Assembly: GCF_016801865.2 (NCBI RefSeq)
Contig: NC_068938.1
Span: 209,649,734-209,713,733 of the forward strand
Source: Culex pipiens pallens
Taxonomy: Eukaryota; Arthropoda; Insecta; Diptera; Culicidae
Direction: 5' to 3'
Length of the DNA stretch: 64,000 nucleotides
In this document: positions 1 to 11,607 of the stretch, in pieces
Layout of the letters: the number at the start of each line of letters is the position of its first letter
How positions within the stretch are numbered: position 1 is the first letter of the stretch
Position numbers and translations under genes: made by a program
The notes under the pieces: model-generated
Database searches by the model: none
Told to the model about the DNA's origin: nothing
The model's input: the letters and a program-made list of their open reading frames with translations, nothing else

Positions 1-2867
1 TTAAAAAAATCAAAAACTTTTTAGAGTAGTCTAGGGGTCATACCTAAGCTCGACAATCAAAAATAAGACAACGATTTTTTTGTGATTCGATTATCCGAAG
101 TGAAATTTTGCCAAGGCCTTCGAATAATCGAGTCTGGACAGTACTAATTTTTGAAACAGTAAGGATTGGTGCTTTAGCCTACTCGGCCATCACACCGATG
201 AAGAATGGAAAGGATAAACGCATATATGAGCTTGACATTTCGGTCAAGTGCATATTTCAGGGTGTAATATTACACCAAATTTAATAGAATAATGTGGTAT
301 TCAGATGCTTCGGTGGATTTTTGACAGCTCAAATATTTCAAGAAAATCTACCACAATCTACTGGAATCGGTTTAACAATACGGCTCCAAGTTCGTTGCGA
401 TCACATTTTTTTTCAAAAATGCGTAATTTAGGGTTTTGTAACTGTGTATTAAGTAAAGTAAATAAAAAAGTCTCATCTTTACTAACCAGTGTTAAACAAA
501 TTAAACATTCAGGAATTTTTCTGATGTTTCTGTTATTTTTTTTTAATTGAAGCCTAACATTTCAAAATGTCAAAATTAAGTGTCATAACTTATCACAACT
601 TACATTTCAGTATGATTTATGCTTCTTTCCTAACCTACAACTTTGCTGAAAAAAAAATAAATCGTACAGATTTTTTTTTCGATGGACAAGGACAAAAATA
701 TTAAAATTAGGACTTTAGTGCGTAATTCTAGAAACTACTCTGTTTTCAAATTTAAAAAATGTTTGCAATGGTATAACGGACCATTCATAGGTCACATGGA
801 CACATTTTTGAAAATAAAAAGTTTAAAAATGAGGAAAAGTCTTAAAATATTGAAATTCCAACATTTTTCTAAACTCATACATATTTTTAAATCCCTTCGA
901 AATACTATATTTATGCTTCAGTACCTATTGACTTTGTGGGTTTTCGATTCTTACAGACATAAGTATAGCTTTTGATATTTTTATGTGAAAAACTGCAATA
1001 GTGTTCAAAGCACCATGTTAATTTTAACATGCATCGAAAAAAGGCTTGCCAGACAACCATTTGTGATTTTTTTCAGATTTCTATGCAAAAAATAAATAAA
1101 TCGTCAAGTTGACATTTTGCGATGGAACTAAAAAAACCGCTATCTCTATTTTTCAAAATTTTGTTAAACTAATTTTAAACTTTTTGACATGTTAAAAATG
1201 TTATGTAAAATCAATTCTAGGGACGAATTAATCGCTATTAATGCTACTTTATCTGCCTTTTTTGGCATAAAACAACATAGTTTGGTTTATCAAACGTAAT
1301 GTGAATCATTAAATTGATTAAAAACACATATTTTTAGCATTTTTGAAAATACTGAAGCATGCAGTATTATTGTATGTTTGCTACATATTATTGACTTCAA
1401 CATAAATACATCTTATTAAATTTGATTAAATTCATTCTTTTCAGGCATAGAGTTTTTCAAGCCAGAAGGAACATAAAAACCGTCAATAAATCAATTATAG
1501 TCGTTTGCGAGTATTTTCGAATATCTTTTGTTTTGATGGAGACGCATGGTGTATCACTTCTTCACGAAACCACCATTTGACTCCATGCAACGGATTCTCC
1601 TTGAACATTTCGTGCTTGCCATTTCATTAGGGCACATAATTTTTTTTAAACAAGAGTGTGTCCCTTTCACACCTTATCTAAATTGTCATTTGAGTGAAAG
1701 GGATAAACTATTGTTTACAAAAGTTATGTGCTCTTTTGAAATGTTAGGCTCCATTTATTTGATGAAACCATAATAAATCCATCGGATTATATTAAACTTT
1801 CAAGCAAAATACTATCGAAAATATCACCCACTCTAAATAATGCTGCTAACAGCATGCTTCAATATTGGACCAAGCAAGGCCGTTTGCCATAGTGTCACCA
1901 CGTGTCCTGCTCATTATCGTTAAGGGGCCACGAGACAAAGTGTTCATTATGTTCTGTCCTTCGGACAATATCCATAACGCATGGGTGGAATGTTCTTTAG
2001 GGTGGTTCTAACTAGAACAATCTATTTTTTGTTGGAAAATTTTAAGAGATAAATTGTTGCAATATTTCTTTGAATAAAATAATAGAAATTCAGGCATTTT
2101 AATAATCATAACTAACAAAAGCGTACGAACAAGCTGTTACAATAAAGGTTACCGTGTATCATTGGAAGGAATATTCTGGCAGACACATTCTATGGACATG
2201 AACTCTCCTTTTGGGACGAAATTCTATGGTTTGATAGCGTTGATGTGGTGGTCCGGTTATTGGCACTGTATCAGCACTTAATTGTATTTTGCGGTTGGCT
2301 TTCGCTTTCTTTTTTTTGCGATGTTAAGTGTTGAACCTTGTTGATGACATGAAATTGCAGTGCGAGATATTTTATAATTAAAACTTAGTTGAACAATTAA
2401 CGAAATTAATTGTGATGAAGAGATTTTTTATGATATGAAAATTTAATAAACTCAAGTACGACTTGAATCATAATTTGTAGTACACAATCAGTGCCATCAA
2501 TTTGGCTTCACTTGTTTCGGCATATCGATTCTGAATATGTCCCACTCAACGAGAAAGAACAAGTATCCCATCGCTACTGAAGAGTCGCCTTCCATCATTC
2601 GATACCTGAATCAAGATTGACGTGCTTATAAATTGATTGCTCGGTATCAAAGGAAAGACTAAAAAGAAGTCTACGACATTCTCATCTTGATCCAAGGAAA
2701 CAAAAATATCATAATGTATAGCTCTCCTCCTTGGAACCAGAGTCAAGAAGGAAGAAATGGTTGATCCATCCACCACCCGGTATTGACTTTCATCGTCTCG
2801 ATTCCCTCGACATCAAGCAGATTGCTAGAAGTCAAACACTCTGTCACTGTACCCGGCTCCATGTAAT
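1..2867. other. AT-rich intergenic or intronic DNA, no supported gene
   Basis: Six-frame reading gives only short open stretches with no recognisable domain. At 88-131 there is a small inverted repeat (TCGATTATCCGAAG and its near complement). The motif GACTCGATTATCCGAAG recurs at 53331-53347, which suggests a dispersed miniature element. The part nearest 2867 would be the 3' untranslated region of the minus-strand gene to its right. ATTAAA-like signals exist on the minus strand, for example near 2445, but none can be chosen with confidence. Confidence 0.5.
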
Positions 2868-2901
2868 TCAATCCGAAGCTGAGGATTTGCTCAGAAATCC
2901 A
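2868..2901 (-). CDS. Probable terminal coding exon of the coiled-coil protein gene
   Basis: This exon is predicted from splice logic. The exon to its right ends at a strong GTAAGT donor (GT at 2988-2987) and leaves a codon phase of two bases. On the minus strand a pyrimidine-rich tract followed by AG (2903-2902) gives an acceptor 85 bases downstream, a typical dipteran intron length. Joining in phase adds the residues RGFLSKSSASD and then TGA at 2870-2868. The three coding pieces sum to 1887 bases, exactly 629 codons including the stop. The join is an inference, and another acceptor or a more distant exon is possible. Confidence 0.45.
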
Positions 2902-2988
2902 CTTGAAAGTGTTCACACAAAAGAAAACGGAACAAACAAACCGTAAAATCTTATCCCTCTCTGATGAGCGATCCTACTTGAAACTTAC

Positions 2989-3360
2989 CGTAGCGAATAC
3001 TTGCGAGCGCCGGTCCCCGCCGGCGGTGGGACATACTTGGAGGGCAGCGTGTACAGCCCGGCACCGTACTCGGCCCCGGACAGGTGCGTTTCGGAGCGCC
3101 ACTGCTGGGACAGGGCCGTAATGTCGGTTTGGGCGGCCCGGGATCGCTTGGCTTCGTCGCTCATACCTGCTGCTGTCATTCCGGATCGTCCGGAACCTGC
3201 GCCGCTGGAATCGTAAGCGGCAGTTACCGTTCGGAGGGTTTTCCCCGGCGGAAGATACTGGTGGGGTGAGTAGGTGCGGGGACTGCGCGAGAATTTGACC
3301 GCCAGCGGACTCCGGTTGGAGGCGGTGGCCGGGGAGCGCGACCCGGTGTGGATTATTGGC
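2989..3360 (-). CDS. Internal coding exon of the coiled-coil protein gene
   Basis: This is a GC-rich minus-strand open stretch between an acceptor (CCTCTAG, AG at 3362-3361) and a GTAAGTTTC donor. Its entry phase exactly matches the two bases left by the exon ending at 3693, so the join creates an Arg codon and reads on as RPIIHTGSRSPA. The encoded 124-residue piece is basic and rich in Ser, Pro, Gly and Tyr, with SPRTYSP and SPATASNRSP motifs that look like phosphorylation-prone disordered sequence. It ends in a Gly/Pro/Lys/Tyr tail. No catalytic domain is visible. The base composition stands out sharply from the AT-rich surroundings, which supports coding function. Confidence 0.75.
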
Positions 3361-3692
3361 CTAGAGGTAGGGGGAATTTGTATATAATAAATCTAGAATA
3401 TTTTTTTCAAAACAACCAACGCGGCACGGGTACCATATGTACATAGGACATTTTGGAAAAGTAAACGAGAAATCTAGAAATCTGAAGAACTCAAGATCCA
3501 AGTTAATGGATCGATGCTTTCTTGTACTACGCTTGCTGGGATTCTTATATATACGAAGTGATCGCTCGTTCATGATTTTGGGAAACTATTTTTTCTCCGT
3601 GTAGTTTGCACAGAAGAGCACAGAAACATCGTCATGTATGCAGTTATTATAATGTCGGGAGCATTTTATTGTATGTCTTTATAGATTCTTAC

Positions 3693-5285
3693 CTGTAAGC
3701 TGGCGGATTGGGACACGTATTCCTTCGGCCCATCTCCAGGATGTTCTCCTCCACGATACCACACTTGGATATGTCCGTCTCGATCAGCACATTATAGTTT
3801 GTCCACCGTTTCCCCAAAGCACTTGTCCCTCCCGTAGCACCAGTATCGAAGCTGTCATCCCTCCGCACATCCCCGTACTCCAAACTGTTGTCCTTCTCCA
3901 AGCTGGAAGACTTTACACTGAAATCCAAACTCTTCTTCGAGTCCTGGCTCTCCAAACTTCTCCCCTTCGTTAGATCCCTGCCCGTTTCCCCCTCCGCCAC
4001 CTCACTATCACTACGCTCCATCGAGTTCTTCTTGCTGGACTCCGGGTCCGAGGAAAGTGCCTTGAACTTGATCAACACCGGCGTGCCCGACTGTCCGGTC
4101 TCCTGCCACGGTTCAAAGTCAGAAATTGACACCAGATCCTCCTGGCCGATGTCTTTGTTATCGTCGGACGAGAAGATCAACTCGATGTCGTCCACCTCTT
4201 CCTGGTTGTCCGATTCGCTCTTCTTGACCGATGGCCGCGGAACGGGTGCGGTATAACCAGCGGCACCCTGCTCCTGCTCGACCGGCGTCGTAACGTCCTC
4301 CGTAAACACCGAATTGTCCCCGTCCGATATGGATGCGTTGCTCTGGCGGTCAACGTCCACGTGCAGGTTCTCCGACGAAGTCTGCCGGATATTGATCCCT
4401 TCCGTGGACTTGCGGACACTCAAACTTTCCTCGTTTGTCAGGTTGATCTTGAGGTTCGAGGAATCACCCTTGATAAACTCTTCCCTAACGGTCACGTTCT
4501 CGTTGTCCTGATCTTCCTTTGGATGATCTTCAGCGATCGTCTTCTCTTCATCCTCTGGTGTTTCTGAAGTGTCTTGCTCCTTAACTTCTACGTCCTCCTT
4601 CCCAGCTTCCGAAGTATCCGCTTCGGAGCTACTCCCGTCCACGTTGATGTTCGAGGACACCTTGATCTTGACGTCAATTCGAGACGCCATGGCGGAATGT
4701 CCCGACGCGGGGTGCGAAACGATCTGAATGTCCGGCACTACAGACAGCTTCTGATGACTACCATCTTTTGACAAATGTTTCTTCTTAGGCGATTCTTGCT
4801 TTGGTTCCGCCTGCGGAACCGGCGATGAACTCTCCTCCTTAACCTTAGACCGTTTCTTCACCCGTCTCTGCTTCTTTTCAGCCGCTCGTACCTCCTCCGA
4901 CTCGACGCTGGTGTTCAGGTTCTGCTGCGAGCCCTGCTCCTCTTTGAAGTCCTTCCCCTCTTCAACCGTATCCCTCACGCTGATCTGCTTGCGCAGCTGG
5001 TCAACCTCTCGCCGAGATTCCTCGAGTGCCTCCCTGAGTGACACAACCGTCTCGTGCAGCGCTCTTACAGTGTCGAACGGGCGCACGTAGGACGACGAGC
5101 TGGAATCGGTACTGTAGGGACAGTACGTGCCACCGCCACCACCGGTGAAGAACGTTCCGGACGACCGGTCCATCGGTCCACGGGGTGCACGTTGGGGGTG
5201 GACAAGTCGAGGACGGCGGTGGAGGAGGTGGGTTGACCACGGTGGTTACTCATGGCTACGATGGCGGCCCGGAGCGCCTCGAGAC
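3693..5285 (-). CDS. Large exon of a Ser/Glu-rich coiled-coil protein of unknown identity
   Basis: On the minus strand the exon opens after a clear acceptor (TTCTTTCTGTTCACAG) and closes at CTTACAG|GTAAG, so the apparent stop at 3691-3689 is only the donor read through. The long frame starts at ATG 5173 and gives 493 residues before the splice. Residues 1-30 are Gly/Ser rich. Residues about 33-66 form a heptad-like coiled coil around LHETVVSLREALEESRREV. Residues about 90-140 are Lys-rich. The rest is acidic and Ser-rich, with the short ordered-looking motifs IELIFSSDD and LVSISDFEPW, and ends at RRNTCPNPPAYR. With the two downstream exons the protein would be about 628 residues. This pattern suggests a scaffold or microtubule- or centrosome-associated protein, but I recognise no family and that role is inference. 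Bases 5285-5174 are open in a different frame (see the separate entry), so the true start may lie in an exon beyond 5285. Confidence 0.8.
5174..5285 (-). other. Exon head open in a shifted frame (frame break or overlapping uORF)
   Basis: Directly after the acceptor, minus-strand frame 2 is open and coding-like: LEALRAAIVAMSNHRG, then Ser/Thr-rich residues up to NVHPVDRWTG. The frame used by the main ORF has a TAA stop in this interval. Changing by one base around GGACCGATGGACC would carry VHPVD directly into MDRSSGTFF. There are two readings. The assembly or allele may lack one base, so that the protein is longer at its N-terminus. Alternatively the AUG of MSNHRG starts an upstream ORF of 62 codons overlapping the main start. 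The good purine context of the MSNHRG start (G at -3) and its protein-like composition favour the first. Confidence 0.5.
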
Positions 5286-5698
5286 CTGTGAACAGAAAGA
5301 AGAAACTGCCTTGTAATGGTCGATAAAGAGAAAACGGTCCCCGGAATCCCCCAGGCTCCCATGGTTATAATCTCTCTATTATAGCGCAGTACTGAACGTC
5401 GTAGAATTAATTCATAAAAGAGGGTAGGCTTATCCGGAGAGTTTTTTTGCTCAGCCACAAGTTGGACAAAAATCCGGGAGGAAGAAAAACATTATGTCAG
5501 GCAACCGGCGACGACGACTCCCGTCTTCTCAACCCCTAATTCGCCGGAAGCGGATTTTGCAGCTACTGCTTCCAAAGGAAGTCCATTGTGACGGTGGTGG
5601 GGCTGTGTGTGGGCCGCTGCTGCCTTTGTGGGTTCAGCCTGGCAGAAACTTGATATCGACCGTAAGGTGGTGAGGAGAAAGTTATCTTGAAGGGAGGC
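5286..5698. other. Probable intron upstream of the coiled-coil exon
   Basis: This stretch lies on the 5' side of the minus-strand exon and begins with its acceptor tract. It has no long open frame and no repeat that I can identify. It is moderately GC-rich around 5500-5640. No convincing donor or core promoter can be picked out by eye. Confidence 0.4.
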
Positions 5699-5938
5699 TC
5701 AATCGAAGAGTGAATTTACATCGATTGGCGGTGGTCGAGCTTGGTTGGATAAAGTTGCGGTTTTCATCCTGGATGCGCCACCATTTTGCGGCGAGAAGGC
5801 TTTAGTTCTGGTGGTTACAGGTTGTTTGGTTCCAAGGGAAGGATTATACTTGTTGGAAAAGCGAAACTTTGAAGCTTTAAGTAGGTCATGTATTACGGAT
5901 TTGTGTTTTTTACCGTTACTTGTATAGATCGCTTTCAA
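5699..5938 (-). CDS. Coding-like open stretch, possible exon of an unidentified gene
   Basis: A minus-strand frame of about 79 codons ends at TGA 5701-5699. Its composition looks like real protein: Lys/Ser-rich (KKHKSVIHDLLKASKFRF), then TKAFSPQNGG and RPPPIDVNSLFD. There is no ATG at the upstream end, where the frame emerges from AT-rich DNA after a TTTTGAAAG sequence that could serve as a weak acceptor. It lies on the same strand as the coiled-coil gene and upstream of it. It could be the last exon of another gene, an upstream exon spliced at an internal GTAAAT donor, or chance. I do not recognise the sequence. Confidence 0.28.
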   Translation of the reverse strand: MKAIYTSNGKKHKSVIHDLLKASKFRFSNKYNPSLGTKQPVTTRTKAFSPQNGGASRMKTATLSNQARPPPIDVNSLFD

Positions 5939-6640
5939 AATTGTTTAAATTTAATGGAAAAAAATATTATTTAAATTCTAAAGTTGTATTATTAAAAAAT
6001 CCTGTTTAAAAATTCAACTCTTCAAACATTTGATCAAAATTCGAGTGAAATTTCATATTTACTAAATTGAGTTAAGGAAATTAATTAACTCAAAATTGAA
6101 ACTATTGAATGTTTCCTTTATTTGACAGTGAATTCAATTAGCTATCACTTCATAAGGTACCATAAAAAGCTTTCCTTGAATTGGACGGATTATAAACAAT
6201 TCGATAGCGGTGTGCTCTAATGTTCTAACTGAAAATTGGGCCAAAATGAGTTAATGATGCCATCTTTTAGCTAATTAAATTCCCTACAAAACGCTTCTAA
6301 CAGATCTGAAAAATTCGTTTCCTACGCGGAGATATCGCCCTGCAACCATTTGTACTAACTGACATTTTCGAACGCATCATGGATGTGCTCTCTTATTTTC
6401 CATCATGGCTTGACCTTTTGAAAACACGCAAATCCATAAAAATACGATTACACTATAATATTATGGTAAATTGCCAGGTGTCCTTACTAGTTTGAGCAAT
6501 ATTATGGAGCACTATTTTGGAAGGCAAATAGCACAAGTGTGCACATTTGGAAGCGAGAAGGAATTATCAGTTAGGTGTAATGTGTTAAAATGGTTTAGTG
6601 GAGTAGTTTTTTTTTTGTTTGGACGACCCATTGATTAGGA
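5939..6640. other. AT-rich unannotated DNA
   Basis: I see no coding-like frame and no repeat structure beyond short A/T runs. The block 6520-6550 contains GCACAAGTGTGCACA, which resembles a motif near the far edge of the adjoining 125-bp repeat block (around 8854). It may therefore belong to that repeat system. Confidence 0.4.
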
Positions 6641-7900
6641 TTAGTGTATTTAGATTCTGTAGGTTAGTTTAAAATGTTGTTACGTAGTTTTCTTTGCATG
6701 GACGACCCCTGCAGTTGTACTAAGAGTGCACAACGACTTGAAGAATGTTTCAAATTGGCCTTTTGGTTTGGGCTAAGTAGGCAATGGGTTGGGGAAAATT
6801 ATTTTTACGTCGTTTTTTTTGCATGGACGACCCCTGTACGTGAGGTAGGAGTGCACAACGATTTGAAAAATGTTTCAAATTAGACTTTTGGGTTAGGCTA
6901 AGTGGGTAATGGGTTGGGGAAAAATTTTATTACGTCGTTTTTTTTTACCTGGACGACCCCTTCAGTTCTGCTAAGAGTGCACAACGACTTGAAGAATGTT
7001 TAAATTTGACTATTGGGTTGGGCTAAGTGGGCATTGGGTTGGGGAAAATTATTGTTACGTCATTTTTTTGCATGGACGCTCTCTTCAGTTGTGCTAGGAG
7101 TGCACAACGACTTGAAGAATGTTTCAAACTGGACTTTTGGTTGGGCTAAGTGGGCATTGGGTTGGAGAAAATTATTGTTACGTCGTTTTTTTAAATGGAC
7201 GACCCCTTCAGTTGTGTTAGGAGTGCGCAACGATTTGAAGAATTTTTCAAATTAGATTTTTGGGTTAGGCTAAGTGGGAAATGGGTTGGGGAAAAATGTT
7301 GTTACGTCGTTTTTTTTTACCTGGACGACCCCTACAGTTGTGCTAAGAGTGCACAACGAATTGAAGAATGTTTCAAATTGGACTTTTGGGTTAGGCTAAG
7401 TGGGAAATGGGTTGGGGAAAAATGTTGTTACGTCGTTTTTTTCATGGACGACCCCTACAGTTGTGCTAAGAGTGCACAACGACTTGAAGAATGTTTCAAA
7501 TTGGACTTTTGGGTTGGGCTAAGTGGGCAAAGGGTTGGGGAAAAATTTTGTTACATCGTTTTTTTTTTGCCTGGACGACCCCTATACGTCAGCTAGGAGT
7601 GCACAACGACTTGAAGAATGTTTCAAACTGAACTTTTGGTTGGGCTAAGTGGGTAATGGGTTGGGGAAAAATGTTGTTACGTCGTTTTTTTTTGCATGGA
7701 CGACCCCTGCAGTTGTGCTAGGAGTGCACAACCACTTGAAGAATATAAAATTGGGCTTTTTGGTTGGGCTAGGAGGGTAATGGGTTGAAGGAAAATGTTG
7801 TTACGTCGTTTTTTTTGCATGGACGACCCCTGTAGGTGAGCTAGGAGTGCACAACGACATGAATAATGTTTCAAATTGGACTTTTGAGTTGGGCTACTAT
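6640..7900 (+). repeat. Tandem array, about 125-bp unit, forward orientation (about 10 copies)
   Basis: The unit is marked by TGGACGACCCCT, then GTGCACAACGACTTGAAGAA, GGGCTAAGTGGG and TTGTTACGTCGT followed by a run of T. The anchor GGACGACCCC recurs near 6700, 6823, 6950, 7075, 7198, 7322, 7445, 7573, 7698 and 7822, so the period is about 125 bases with small indels in the T-run. Copies differ by scattered substitutions, so this is an aged array. The repeated open frames inside it only reflect the repeat and are not genes. Confidence 0.9.
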
Positions 7901-8230
7901 ACCATATTATACCATTTTAACAGAATTTAGAGTCAAAGAGACGCACCTGAGAAATGGTAAAATCCGTAAAAAAAATACTTTGACTCAATCTCACCCCCAG
8001 ACCCAGTGTCACCCCCACTAACGGTACGTAGTATTTTTTTGCATAATCGAACCCTGCAGTTAAGCTAAGAGTGGACAACGACTTAAAGAATGTTTTCAAT
8101 TTGATCTTTTGGGTTGGAACCCACTTGTAAAATGTTGTTACGTAGCCGAAACTTTGCTTACATGTTTCCTGCACAATAAAGCTCATACAAAATCCCATAC
8201 AAAGTACTTAAAAAGATTTAAAAAAACTCA
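7901..8230. repeat. Central spacer of the inverted 125-bp repeat arrangement
   Basis: This is a non-tandem segment separating forward copies from reverse-complement copies. It contains one diverged forward unit fragment near 8040-8110 (CCCTGCAGTTAAGCTAAGAG) and otherwise unique sequence, including TCACCCCCAGACCCAGTGTC. It looks like the core of a larger mobile or foldback element whose two sides carry the arrays. No transposase-like frame is visible. Confidence 0.5.
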
Positions 8231-8900
8231 CGACCCACTGAGCCCAACCCAAAATCCAATTCAATATTCTTCAAGTCGTTGTGCACTCTTAGTTCAACAG
8301 AAGGGGTCGTCCAGGCAAAAAAAAACAACGTAACAACAATTTTCCCCAACCCATTTCCCACTTGGCCCAACCCAAAAGTCCAGTTTGAAACATTCTTCAA
8401 GTCGTTGTGCACTCCTAGCTCAACTGCAGGGGTCGTCCATGCAAAAAAAAAAACGACGTAACAACATTTTTCCTCAACCCATTACCCACTTAGCCCAACC
8501 TAAAAGTCAAATTTTAACATTCTTCAAGTCGTTGTGCACTCCTAGCTCAACTGTAGGGGTCGTCCAGGCAAAAAAACGACGTAACAACATTTTTCCTCAA
8601 CCCATTACCCACTTTGCCCAACCCAAAAGTCCAATTTAATATTATTCAAGTCGTTGTGCACTCCTAGCTCAACTGCAGGGGTCGTCCATGCAAAAAAAAA
8701 CGACGTAACAACATTTTTCCTCAACTCATTACCCACTAAGCCCAACCTAAAAGTCAAATTTTAACATTCTTCAAGTCGTTGTGCACTCCTAGCTCAACTG
8801 CAGGGGTCGTCCATGCAAAAAAAAATGACGTAACAACATCTCCCATAGTTGATGTGCACACTTGGCACAACTGTATGGGTCGTCCATACTTAAAAATATT
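8230..8900 (-). repeat. Same 125-bp tandem unit, reverse-complement orientation (about 5 copies)
   Basis: The reverse-complement anchor GGGGTCGTCCA occurs near 8303, 8430, 8555, 8680 and 8805, with a diverged terminal GGGTCGTCCAT near 8877. Together with the forward array this makes a large imperfect inverted repeat. The outermost motifs (TGGACGACCCAT at about 6621 and ATGGGTCGTCCA at about 8875) are complementary and could be the ends of one element. No target-site duplication was identified. Confidence 0.85.
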
Positions 8901-10320
8901 ACGTATTTAATTTATTTAGGGCACATTTGTTCTATTCAATACATTCATCGATTCCATTGCATGAGACACACTTGTTCCAACTGCAATTCACCATAAATCT
9001 AAATAACGGTTTGTGCCTTGGATACCATTCGTTTTTGAAAGGTCGTATGATATAATTGAAATAAAATAAACTAGCTAAAAGTTTTTACAACATCATTTTC
9101 TTATGTTTTTAGGAATACATCAACCTAGTATTCGTCATAGTTGATGTATTATGGATGGTTTTACAATTATATTCATAAAAAATATAATTTCACTAATTTT
9201 TTCATACAAAAATTTTGATTTAAATGCTAATTTTTTCAAAAGGTTAATTTTCCTACCAAATTCAAACTAAAATAAGTGTTTGAAAAAAGTTTTGATATAA
9301 AATGTTTTTCTTACGCTTAAATTAACCAACTCGTGAAAAAATAACATTGAAACAACTAATTTGAACTATTTTAACAATAAAATTACTTTGCACGCTTTTG
9401 TACCAAAGCCCTGTGCACGTTTGTGCTAACTCATACAAATTACCTTCCAAAACACACTTGTGCCAATTGCAAGCATGATTTTTTTTCGTATTTTCTCTGC
9501 CAAAATTTTTCTAGCATTTCAAAAGTTTTTATATTTCACAATGTCTTTAAGTAATGTCAGGTGCATACTTTAAAATTGTTAGAACAATTGTTTGTCGAAT
9601 AGTTTTCCAGAAACAGTAATTCAAAGTTTAAAAATCGATTTTCTCGCAACTACCAAAATGTCAGTTAGTATAAGAGAGCACACCGCTATCGAATTGAAGA
9701 TTAAAATTTTATATCTTGCAAAGCAAACCATTATTTTCTTTAAATTTCTGGAAAACCGGGAAAAAATGTTAAAAAACGGTCTTTGGGAACTCCCTGTTTT
9801 AGAAAATCCCAGGAATTCGAGTTTGTTTAAAAGATCTAGTAATAAACGAAAAAAAAAACCCCTCAAAAGTCCAATGATAAATTTTCTCTCTCCAACAAAA
9901 AATATTGGTTTGAAAAAAATAATGATGAAAAAACTTAAAATGGTTTTAAAATTTCTTTAAGTCATTGATTTAAGTTAATCTTTTTATTTTTGAACTTAAA
10001 ATAAAACGGAAATTTGAGGCATTTAGTAAATTTTGATTTTTGAATCCTCAATTAAGAAAAAGACGTAAGTAAGGTCATAAGAAAAACATAAAATATTTTC
10101 ATGAACTATTGTAACTTTGCTTATTTTACGGTACCATTACAGGTATAGACTACTATTACTATACCGTATTGATAGTATATTAGGTATTTTGTTAAACTTT
10201 TTGTTTCTAAATTATTGAAATTGTATTTAGAATTTGAAATTCATTTGTTTAAAAAAAACTCCGTTTGAGAAATATAATAAATTATACAGTAATTTAATTT
10301 AATCAAAACAATTAAGAGGC
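8901..10320. other. AT-rich unannotated DNA
   Basis: There are no supported genes. A 122-codon open frame at 9592-9960 is Lys/Asn/Phe-rich, as expected from AT-rich random sequence, and shows no domain. A short inverted motif with GGTATAG near 10130-10170 is the only structure noticed. Confidence 0.45.
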
Positions 10321-10324
10321 AGTA

Positions 10325-11400
10325 TTTGTAGATTCTGCTCGGTTTGTTCTAGAGGTCGTATCGAGATGCTCCGATTTGGATGAAACTTTCAGCGTTTGTT
10401 TGTCTATACATGAGATGAACTCATGCCAAATATGAGCCCTCTACGACAAAGGGAAGTGGGGTAAAACGGGCTTTGAAGTTTGAGGTCCAAAAAACATGAA
10501 AAATCTTAAAATTGTTCGCATTTCCGTAAAACTTCATCAATTCCAACTCTCTCAGATGCATTCGAATGGTCTTTTGAAGCCCTTCAAAATGTGCTATAGA
10601 CATCCAGGATTGGTTTGAATTTTTCTCATAGCTTTTGCAAATTACTGTTAAAAATGGATTTTTTTAAAACCTTAATAACTTTTCCCAACAGCCTCCAACA
10701 CCCATACTCCCATAGGTCAAAAGTTAGGGAATTTCATGGACTATAAGCCTACGGTACTAACTTTTTGGCCAATCGCAGTTTTTCTCATAGTTTGACGATT
10801 TTTCTAGAACAAACATGGAAAATCGATTGCCACTACTGGCTTTTAAAAATTTTGACGTTTAGACCACTTTTCAAAAAAACAGTTTTAGTAAATGATTTTT
10901 GTATTTTTTTAGGAGAGACATACTATCCTGCATTTTTAGTCAGTCTTTTGGTTATATTTTGGGCTATTTCCTCAAAAATTTTGAACGAAAAAAAATCGTG
11001 ACATCACTTTTAAATTTAAGTTTTAGACTTAAAAATCCAAAAAATCTCATAGATGTGGCGTGTATTTTTGTTTCAGTGCATTTTTTTCAAAAAGCCCGTC
11101 CAATTTCCTACAAGTTTGTCTCTGACCACTTTTTGATACGACGCAACGGCTTCGAGATACAGTAATTTTTAAATTACAAAATACAAAAATATTTAAATAC
11201 CTTACGCCCTCCTCATATGTTATTTTCGAGTACTATTGGCTTCATATACACAAAAATGGCTTATGTAGGCCTAGGATAACATGTCTACAAAGTTTCATTG
11301 AAATCGGAGAGGGTCGGGTACAAAAGTACCAGAAAAATTTCGTAATTTGAGCTGGAATTGCTCTAAAGTCGTTTTTAGATAAATAATCAATAGTATTAAT
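10325..11400. repeat. Probable dispersed repeat sequence, unclassified
   Basis: This segment differs in texture from its neighbours: clauses such as GATGCTCCGATTTGGATGAA and CAAAGTTTCATTGAAATCGG read like the non-coding bodies of non-autonomous elements. I could not find terminal repeats or a second copy in the window, so this is an impression, not a demonstration. It abuts the TIR of the element starting at 11402. Confidence 0.3.
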
Positions 11401-11607
11401 ACCCGGGCAGACGGTAATAACAAAATTAATAATATTTCAATAACAAATCCTGTTAAAATAACAAAAAGTGTTATTATTTTATCCTGAAGTTCAACTTCAA
11501 AGAGAAAAAATAATAACAGTTTCTGATAAAATAACAAAATTTGGTATTGAAGTGATATTATATTGAAAATGTTTAATAACACGCTAATAAGAGAAAATGT
11601 TATACAT

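Noticed and set aside
2546..2776. 76-codon minus-strand frame as a further exon of the coiled-coil gene
   Set aside because: The phase-compatible acceptor at 2903-2902 leads to a stop at 2870-2868, so this frame would be in the 3' untranslated region. Its composition is not distinctive.
7195..7596. 133-codon frame with repeated DDPYSCAKSAQR-like Cys-containing units
   Set aside because: It is the 125-bp tandem repeat translated; the Cys pattern is only repeat periodicity.
6640..8900. CRISPR-like repeat/spacer arrangement
   Set aside because: The units are contiguous 125-bp tandem copies without unique spacers, in a eukaryotic context.
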